Part shown: in pieces, positions 60,836-64,000 of the stretch
Position numbering within the stretch: position 1 is the first letter of the stretch
Layout of the letters: every line of letters begins with the position of its first letter
Source of the DNA: Chloracidobacterium validum
GTDB lineage: Bacteria; Acidobacteriota; Blastocatellia; Chloracidobacteriales; Chloracidobacteriaceae
DNA length: 64,000 bases
Reading direction: 5' to 3'
Assembly (NCBI RefSeq): GCF_018304825.1
Contig: NZ_CP072648.1
Coordinates: forward strand, 913,501 to 977,500
Position numbers and translations under genes: made by a program
The notes under the pieces: generated by a model
The model's database searches: none
What the model saw: only the letters and a program-made list of their open reading frames with translations
What the model was told of the DNA's origin: nothing

Positions 60836-63369
60836 AACCCGTTGCGTTTTGCACCATTGCCGCCAAGAACTACTTTGCCTGCATTCAAACGCTGGCCGAT
60901 TCAATTCGTGACCACCACCCGCAAGTGGATGTCATGGCGCTTGTGGTGGACCGTGACGAGCTACCGCCACTGACACCGATCGAAAAGCCGCTCCAACTTC
61001 ACGGCCCGCTGGATTTTCTATCCGAAGACCGGTTTCGCTCGATGGCCTTCAAATATGATGTCACCGAGTTTTGCACGGCGGTCAAACCCTTCTATCTTGA
61101 ATACTTATTCAAGCAGGGCTACCAAAAGGTAATCTACCTCGACCCAGACATTTTGGTCTTGCGCCCGCTTGATATTGTTCTTGCCGCGCTTGACCAGTCC
61201 GCCATTGTACTGACACCACACTTGGTCGAGCCGCTGCCGCTTGATGACAAGTTTCCAACTGAAGTCACCATCATGCAGGCCGGGGCCTACAACTTGGGGT
61301 TCATCGGTCTGGCGGCCGGCGCGGAAACCGAGCGCCTGCTGGCGTGGTGGTCACAGCGTCTAGAGGACTTATGCTTCAGTGACTTCAGCAAGGGGTTGTT
61401 CGTTGACCAGAAATGGATTGACCTTGTGCCGGGACTGTTTGATGGCGTTCAAGTTCTGCGTCACCCGGGTCTCAACGTTGCCTACTGGAACTTGCGGGAG
61501 CGAGACATCACCGAGCAGCAGGGCGAGTTCTTTGCCAAGGGTGAGCCAATTCTGTTCTTTCACTTTAGCGGTTACAACCCGTCGCGCCCGACCATCATTT
61601 CGCGCTACCTCTCCCGCTACACGCTTGATGACTACCCAGTGGCGGCGCCAATTTTTGACAAGTACACCAAGCTTTTGGCGCAAAATGGTCATGCCATTTA
61701 CCGAAAGATTCCCTACGGATTTGACACCTTCGACAATGGTTTTCCCATCGAGCCGACTATGCGCCGGCAATATGCCGACGCGCTGAGACAAGGGCGGCAC
61801 TTTGGCAATCCGTTTGTCGTGGGTGGGCGACGCTCGTTTTTCCGCGAGATCACCGGCGTTGAGGCGGTTGAGTTGCCCATGGGGGTCAATATCGCCGGGT
61901 ACTTTCGGGCCGAGCTAGGGCTTGGCGAAGCCGCGCGCGGATACGTCCATGTCATTCGGAAGCTGGGCTACGCGACCAGCCTGTATGATTTCTCCGACAC
62001 CGTGTCCAGTCGAAAGCTGGACACGACCTTTGGTGAGTTTTCCAATGAAAACCCCTTTGGCGTGAACCTCGTATGCGTCAATGCCGATCAGTTCGATGTC
62101 TTTACGAGCCGGGTGACCGAAGCTTTTTTTCAGGATCGCTACAACATCGGCCTCTGGGCTTGGGAGTTGCCGGATTTTCCATCTGAATGGTCTCCCTGCG
62201 CCAGGTGGTGCGATGAAATTTGGACGGCCAGCCACTTCATCCGGTCCAGTCTGGAGAAAGCTATCCAGACGCCTGTTTACACCATTCCCCATGTGGTCGA
62301 AATTGGACCGATCAAGCCGTTGAGCAAAGCGCACTTTGGACTACGCGAGCAAGACTTTTGCTTTCTGTTTTCATTTGATTTCAACAGCACCCTCGAGCGG
62401 AAAAATCCCTTGGCGGCGGTGGCCGCTTTCAAGCGGGCATTTCGTCCCGATGAACCGGTGTGCTTGGTGCTCAAGTGCGTCAATGAACATCTCCACCCAG
62501 AGAGCTTTGCGCGGCTCGAAGCGGCGGCGCGTGGGGCGAACATCCGCATTCTCAATGGCTACCTCTCGCGTGAGGAAAAGCATGCGCTGACGCAAGCCTG
62601 CGATGCCTATGTGTCGCTGCATCGCTCGGAAGGCTTTGGGCTGACGATTGCCGAGGCGATGTACTTCGGCAAGCCGGTCATTGCTACGGGGTGGTCGGGG
62701 AACATGGACTTCATGACGCCGGCCAACAGTTATGCGGTGGAAGCGCGTCCGACGGTCATTCGTGAAACGGTTCATGTGTACCGCGCCGGCAACGTCTGGG
62801 CCGAGCCGAATGTCGAACATGCCGCCCGCCTCATGCGTGACGTCTATGATCACCCGGAGGCTGCGCGCGCGCGCGGCGAGCAGGCCGCGCGTGACATCCG
62901 CGAACACAACTCCATTGCCGCCGTCGGCCGCATTATCGAGTCACGCTTGCGGGATATTGAGCAGCGCCGCCGTACGCAGGTCATCAGCCGCACTCTGGCC
63001 GCTCGAGCGGCAACAGCGGCTATGACGGCGTCGCCAGCTCCCTTGCCCGTAGATGCGGTGCCGGCGACGCAAAACGGTCATCATCCAACGTCGAGCTGGC
63101 AGCTCGCCCTGCGCTCGAAGCTCGATGTGGCTCGCCAGGCGCTGCCGCTGCCCGGCGAAGCCTACATGGACGATTCCCAGGTTGGGACGCTGGGGCGTAT
63201 CTCGAAGCGTTTTCTGGCCCGCCTGTTTCGGTTCTACATTTTCCATCAAAACAAGGTAAATCAGCATCTCCAGGCGCGGGTGGCCGAGCTGACCGAGGAT
63301 ATCCATCGGCTGAACGAAACTTTGGCTGAGTTGCGGGCTCCGGTGCTGCCGCCTGAAAAGCACCGCTAG
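60832..63369 (+). CDS. Two-domain glycosyltransferase (GT-A-like plus GT4)
   Basis: ATG 60832 overlaps the ABC stop and starts with the conserved MKPVAFCTIAAKNYFACI. The first 270 residues resemble a nucleotide-diphospho-sugar transferase with a DPD metal motif at 104-106 (IYLDPDILVLRPLD). From about 390 a GT-B enzyme of the GT4 type follows, opening with NIAGYFRAELGLGEAARG and containing the EGFGLTIAE motif near residue 600. The C-terminal 60 residues form a coiled coil after FRFYIFHQNKV. Such double enzymes add two sugars in turn to a glycan. It belongs to the polysaccharide cluster with the ABC ATPase and the following GT2. Confidence 0.88.
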   Translation: MKPVAFCTIAAKNYFACIQTLADSIRDHHPQVDVMALVVDRDELPPLTPIEKPLQLHGPLDFLSEDRFRSMAFKYDVTEFCTAVKPFYLEYLFKQGYQKVIYLDPDILVLRPLDIVLAALDQSAIVLTPHLVEPLPLDDKFPTEVTIMQAGAYNLGFIGLAAGAETERLLAWWSQRLEDLCFSDFSKGLFVDQKWIDLVPGLFDGVQVLRHPGLNVAYWNLRERDITEQQGEFFAKGEPILFFHFSGYNPSRPTIISRYLSRYTLDDYPVAAPIFDKYTKLLAQNGHAIYRKIPYGFDTFDNGFPIEPTMRRQYADALRQGRHFGNPFVVGGRRSFFREITGVEAVELPMGVNIAGYFRAELGLGEAARGYVHVIRKLGYATSLYDFSDTVSSRKLDTTFGEFSNENPFGVNLVCVNADQFDVFTSRVTEAFFQDRYNIGLWAWELPDFPSEWSPCARWCDEIWTASHFIRSSLEKAIQTPVYTIPHVVEIGPIKPLSKAHFGLREQDFCFLFSFDFNSTLERKNPLAAVAAFKRAFRPDEPVCLVLKCVNEHLHPESFARLEAAARGANIRILNGYLSREEKHALTQACDAYVSLHRSEGFGLTIAEAMYFGKPVIATGWSGNMDFMTPANSYAVEARPTVIRETVHVYRAGNVWAEPNVEHAARLMRDVYDHPEAARARGEQAARDIREHNSIAAVGRIIESRLRDIEQRRRTQVISRTLAARAATAAMTASPAPLPVDAVPATQNGHHPTSSWQLALRSKLDVARQALPLPGEAYMDDSQVGTLGRISKRFLARLFRFYIFHQNKVNQHLQARVAELTEDIHRLNETLAELRAPVLPPEKHR

Positions 63370-63394
63370 GCAGTCGTGTTCATCTTGGAAAGCC

Positions 63395-64000
63395 GTGAAA
63401 TCGCTGCTCGACTATTACCGCCGTCATCCGCACCGGATTCGGCAAGTGATGCAAACGGCGGGCAGGCTCTGGCGCACGGAAGGCGTGAGTGGCATCTGGC
63501 GTCATGTGCGAACCCGCATCGCTGAAGAAAGCGGCGCGGCGCCACCGCGTTGTCCCTACGCCCGGTGGGTTGCGCGCTATGACCGACTGACGCCCACCGA
63601 CCGGCAGCGTATCCAGGAGCGCCTCGGCAAGCTTTCATCTCACCCGCGATTTTCCATCATCATGCCGGTGTGCGACCCGGAGGTGCGCTGGCTGCGCGCG
63701 GCGCTCGATTCAGTCCGGCGGCAGTTGTACCCACACTGGCAACTCTGCCTGGCCGACGATGCTTCAACCAATCCCGAAGTACGCCGCTGTCTGACGGAAG
63801 CAACGCAAGCTGACCCCAGAATCGTTGCAGTGTATCGTCAGGCGCGCGGCCACATAGCTGCCGCGTCAAACAGCGCCCTCGAACTGGCGACCGGTGACTT
63901 CATCACGTTCCTTGATCACGACGACCTGCTGGCCGAGCACGCGCTGGCCTGCGTTGCCGTGGCGCTCGATGTGCACCCCGCAACCGATGTGTTGTACACC
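63395..64000 (+). CDS. GT2 family glycosyltransferase, N-terminal part (cut by window edge)
   Basis: The frame starts with GTG at 63395 (GGAAA lies four bases before) and stays open to the window end, 202 residues. After a basic helical N-terminal segment of about 95 residues the GT-A fold begins: RFSIIMPVCDPEVRWLRAAL, CLADDAST, GDFITFLDHDDLLAEHAL. DDAS and DHDD are the nucleotide-sugar and metal-binding motifs. It follows the previous gene by 25 bases in the polysaccharide cluster. The acceptor is unknown, and the C-terminal part is not visible. Confidence 0.88.
   Translation, partial: MKSLLDYYRRHPHRIRQVMQTAGRLWRTEGVSGIWRHVRTRIAEESGAAPPRCPYARWVARYDRLTPTDRQRIQERLGKLSSHPRFSIIMPVCDPEVRWLRAALDSVRRQLYPHWQLCLADDASTNPEVRRCLTEATQADPRIVAVYRQARGHIAAASNSALELATGDFITFLDHDDLLAEHALACVAVALDVHPATDVLYT

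Noticed and set aside
1-64000. CRISPR array, prophage or integrated plasmid
   Set aside because: No regularly spaced repeats, integrase, phage structural genes or replication genes were found.

Overview
The window reads as bacterial chromosome of about 60% GC with tightly packed genes and no prophage, transposase, CRISPR array, rRNA or tRNA that I could find. Hanks-type Ser/Thr kinases with varied sensor parts, an Oar-like TonB-dependent receptor with an N-terminal carboxypeptidase-like domain, an MglB-MglA pair, and kinases opening with a CxxC zinc ribbon together suggest an acidobacterium, possibly Chloracidobacterium-like. That placement is inference from gene content; no rRNA is present to test it.

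Positions 1-10.7 kb are all on the minus strand, transcribed secA, an orphan family-5 solute-binding lipoprotein, a zinc-ribbon Ser/Thr kinase, a PhoD-like phosphatase, an M16-like protein without its zinc motif, signal peptidase I with a long N-terminal tail, a CPXCG protein, and the start of a Rieske protein cut by the window edge. After a 0.5 kb spacer, 11.2-17.0 kb (plus) carries mglB, mglA, fabI, an unknown protein and the TonB-dependent receptor. 17.1-19.8 kb (minus) holds gltX and an aminotransferase; 20.0-23.2 kb (plus) holds cysteine synthase and a TPR-AAA-AAA ATPase.

23.2-30.1 kb (minus) contains glycogen phosphorylase, a small membrane protein and an AddB/RexB-like nuclease. The left 3.5 kb of this block is strikingly AT-rich, and the composition changes inside the AddB-like gene. 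30.1-31.7 kb (minus) is an MFS transporter translationally coupled to queD.

32-48 kb is a signalling-rich stretch: a giant kinase-GGDEF-AAA-TPR fusion, a MerR-like regulator with a clear promoter/operator overlapping a VIT-VWA protein gene, and two tandem proteins that join a periplasmic propeller/Y_Y_Y sensor through one membrane helix and a coiled coil to a Ser/Thr kinase. Their cytoplasmic modules are encoded by a 1,148-bp direct repeat with only five differences, all silent, and this DNA is extremely G-rich on the coding strand. A PH-domain membrane protein pair (YdbS/YdbT type) follows directly.

50-64 kb holds a histidine phosphatase and an ElaA-type acetyltransferase (minus), then a TetR-controlled RND efflux operon with an SDR inserted between adaptor and pump and a NorD-like VWA protein overlapping the pump gene, and finally a surface-polysaccharide cluster (ABC ATPase, double glycosyltransferase, GT2 cut by the window edge). 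The most novel-looking items are the propeller-kinase pair with its homogenised kinase module and the kinase-GGDEF-AAA-TPR fusion.
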